Below are positions 62,562-64,000 of a stretch of 64,000 nucleotides of DNA, piece after piece. Every line of letters starts with the position of its first letter. Within the stretch, counting starts at the first letter, position 1. The DNA is from Streptomyces sp. Ag109_O5-1 (GTDB lineage Bacteria > Actinomycetota > Actinomycetes > Streptomycetales > Streptomycetaceae): assembly GCF_003814875.1 (NCBI RefSeq), contig NZ_RKQF01000001.1, forward strand, positions 5,890,001-5,954,000. The letters run 5' to 3'. The notes below the pieces were generated by a model, which was not told where the DNA came from, did no database searches, and saw only the letters and a program-made list of their open reading frames with translations. The position numbers and the translations under genes were made by a program.

Positions 62562-63071
62562 TCAGCGGTAGAGGTCGATCGTGAAGCGCCGCGTACCCGT
62601 ACCGATCGTGACGGCGTGGACCGAGCCACGGGCCCGGTTGAACACCCCGGTGCCACCGGTGATCGCGTTGTCGAACGAAGGGGGAGGGCCCGGGTTGAGG
62701 ATGCCGAAGACCATTCCCTGCACGGTGAGTTGACCGCCCGGGAGGTTGTAGTTCACGACGCACTCCTCCGCTCCGCCGCTGTCGACCCGGGTGGTGGTGC
62801 AGGTGCCGCCGGTGTCACCGGCCTTGTTGCCGCGCTGGTCGAAGAGTTCCGAGCGGAAGACGGTCCGATCGCCCTGGGCGGGGCTGCCGCCGGGGTTGAC
62901 GGGGAAGCGTGTCTGCTGCACGAGGTGGCCGATGAGTGTGATGACCTGGTGTCCGCCCCTGGCATGGGCGAAATCGGTGTCCGCCGCGGCGCCCGCGACG
63001 GGGGCGCAGGCGAGAAGGGTGACCAGCGCAGTGGCCGTGCCGAGACAGGCTGCCCTGATGGGGCGCATCAT
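62562..63071 (-). CDS. Secreted allene-oxide-cyclase-like barrel protein
   Basis: A 169-residue exported protein. Signal peptide MMRPIRAACLGTATALVTLL, cleaved near AGA. The mature part is a beta-rich domain with NKAGDTGGTCTTTRVDSGGA, EECVVNYNLPGGQLTVQGMV and ITGGTGVFNRARGSVHAVTI. These last two match the AOC/dirigent-like barrel family found in Streptomyces. A disulfide between the two Cys (TCTTT and EECVV) is likely. The start at 63071 is favoured by GGGAG upstream. It may bind or process a small ligand outside the cell. Confidence 0.75.
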   Translation of the reverse strand: MMRPIRAACLGTATALVTLLACAPVAGAAADTDFAHARGGHQVITLIGHLVQQTRFPVNPGGSPAQGDRTVFRSELFDQRGNKAGDTGGTCTTTRVDSGGAEECVVNYNLPGGQLTVQGMVFGILNPGPPPSFDNAITGGTGVFNRARGSVHAVTIGTGTRRFTIDLYR

Positions 63072-63300
63072 GTGGCTCCCGAGGTCGATGTTCATGAACG
63101 GTCAGGTGCCGCATTCATAACCTCGGCGCTGTCCCCGCCCGGAACGCCCCGGCACGACCCACCGTCAGATCCGACCAGTCGGACCAACCCGGGACGAGAG
63201 ATGCCCCGACCGACCGCGCACCACAGAGATCGCTATCCACAGCAGGCGTGCCAACTGACCGCTCACGCCCTCCTGATCACCCTTGCGGCGGGACGAGCCC

Positions 63301-63447
63301 ATGAGCGGAGTGAAGATCGACGTGCTGACTGTCGCCGCCGAGCAGCGGGAGGTTCCGGAGAAGCGGTTCGCCTCCCGGGCCCACTCCGTGGAGAGCTCGG
63401 ACGGATTCGAGTGGTGCGAGTTGCTGCAGTCGCAACGGGTGCGTTGA
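63301..63447 (+). pseudogene. Truncated antibiotic-biosynthesis monooxygenase-like gene
   Basis: A 48-codon frame, MSGVKIDVLTVAAEQREVPE then KRFASRAHSVESSDGFEWCE. This is the first half of a small ABM-domain protein (ferredoxin-like fold; 'MSVVKINVLTVPAEQREELE' is the usual start). The second half is lost, as the frame ends after LLQSQRVR. The fragment carries a start with no clear ribosome-binding site. Confidence 0.7.
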
Positions 63448-63607
63448 TGTAGCACTGGCCGCGCTTCCGTGAGGAGCCCGTCCGAGGGTTGGTCAAAACG
63501 CCGGAAAGTGGCTCCTGACCTGCAACGGCAGGACTGAAGTCGGCGAATTTCGTTGGCCTCACGGCATCACCGCTGCGTAGGGTCACCGCGTCCCAGGAGG
63601 TGAGGCC

Positions 63608-64000
63608 GTGACCACGTACGGCACGATGTTGATTCCCGCGCCGCTCGAACAGGCCGCCCCCGTCCTGCGCGCGGTCTGCGCGGCCGGCTACGCGACCACC
63701 GCCGGGCCGGAATTCTGCCTCGCCCACCCGGACCGGTCCGTCGAGGAGAACAGCGTCTTCGCGCTCGCCGGGCCGATCAGCGCCGAACTGGGTGCTCCGG
63801 TACTGGCCGCCTTCCAGTACGACGGTGACCGGCTGGAGTTGGAGGTCTGGCGTGACGGAGTTCTCGCCCACCGCTACGACTCCTGGCCGGGACGGGACGA
63901 CGAGGACGCCGACGAGGTACCCGTGGGCGCGGACCCTGCCGCTTTCCTGGACTTCGCCGCCGGGCCCGTGGACAGCCACCGCCTGGCCTCCGCGCTCGCG
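63608..64000 (+). CDS. Hypothetical protein (5' part; continues past window)
   Basis: The frame from the GTG at 63608 runs to the window end (131 codons so far): VTTYGTMLIPAPLEQAAPVL, then FCLAHPDRSVEENSVFALAG and VLAAFQYDGDRLELEVWRDG. An AGGAGGTGAGG ribosome-binding site precedes it. It is soluble and acidic, with no signal peptide or known motif. The family is not recognised. Confidence 0.7.
   Translation, partial: MTTYGTMLIPAPLEQAAPVLRAVCAAGYATTAGPEFCLAHPDRSVEENSVFALAGPISAELGAPVLAAFQYDGDRLELEVWRDGVLAHRYDSWPGRDDEDADEVPVGADPAAFLDFAAGPVDSHRLASALA

Overview
The window is very GC-rich actinobacterial DNA and is almost certainly from a Streptomyces. Starts of GTG and TTG are common, purine-rich ribosome-binding sites are frequent, and there are many secreted polysaccharide hydrolases with ricin-type (CBM13-like) lectin modules. 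Also typical are a PAS/GAF/PP2C/ATPase phosphatase, several ECF sigma factors, and a CspA/DEAD-helicase cluster. The tRNA-Gly(CCC) / zinc-ribbon / dcd / phosphoribosyltransferase block near 54-56 kb looks like stable chromosomal backbone. No rRNA gene and no CRISPR array was seen.

Layout. 0-8 kb: the tail of a PEP-utilising enzyme, an HD hydrolase, a multidomain phosphatase, a one-piece ECF sigma/anti-sigma-like membrane protein, and a wall-anchored adhesin-like protein. 8-22 kb: a SigE-type sigma factor with its membrane partner, then a plant-biomass block. The block holds a GH10-CBM13-GH62 bifunctional enzyme, a ricin-domain secreted protein and a GH74 xyloglucanase with ricin repeats. It is interrupted by a LysR-PrpF-dicarboxylate transporter locus and a broken Fic gene. 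22-28 kb: an old integration zone with a decayed tyrosine recombinase, two displaced copies of a tRNA-Gly 3' half plus its terminator, an IS30 fragment and pieces of an oxidoreductase and an SDR. A TAP-type hydrolase and a two-component system sit inside it. 28-34 kb: a cold-shock cluster (MerR-like regulator, small conserved proteins, CBS-like protein, DEAD-box helicase, CspA), followed by a gene graveyard of PQQ-propeller, cupin and acyl-CoA dehydrogenase fragments. 34-50 kb: a Ser/Thr kinase with peptidoglycan-binding and lectin domains, a lipoprotein, an SDR/LysR pair, a decayed ABC ATPase, a GH128 glucanase, an EamA exporter, Ohr with a divergent XRE regulator, a second XRE regulator, a SRPBCC protein, a propeller protein spliced onto a MerR remnant, and a ZIP transporter behind an iron box. 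50-54 kb: a rare ferredoxin-reductase/P450 fusion with a coupled 43-residue ORF, an unknown membrane protein, then the intact tRNA-Gly. 54-64 kb: dcd and a phosphoribosyltransferase, a Yip1-family protein, two tandem FG-GAP proteins, a MerR-peroxiredoxin fusion with a recognisable MerR-type promoter, a histidine phosphatase, truncated hydrolase and monooxygenase genes, a secreted AOC-like protein, and the start of an unknown gene.

How it fits together. The main theme is sensing and degrading plant or microbial polysaccharides outside the cell. Four proteins carry ricin-type modules, and both the sigma-factor protein and the kinase have extracellular domains. The second theme is genome decay. 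At least a dozen truncated or frameshifted genes cluster around the displaced tRNA-Gly copies, which suggests repeated integration and deletion at a tRNA-Gly attachment site. The strongest candidates for unusual biology are the reductase-P450 fusion, the one-piece ECF sensor, the kinase-lectin fusion and the MerR-peroxiredoxin fusion.
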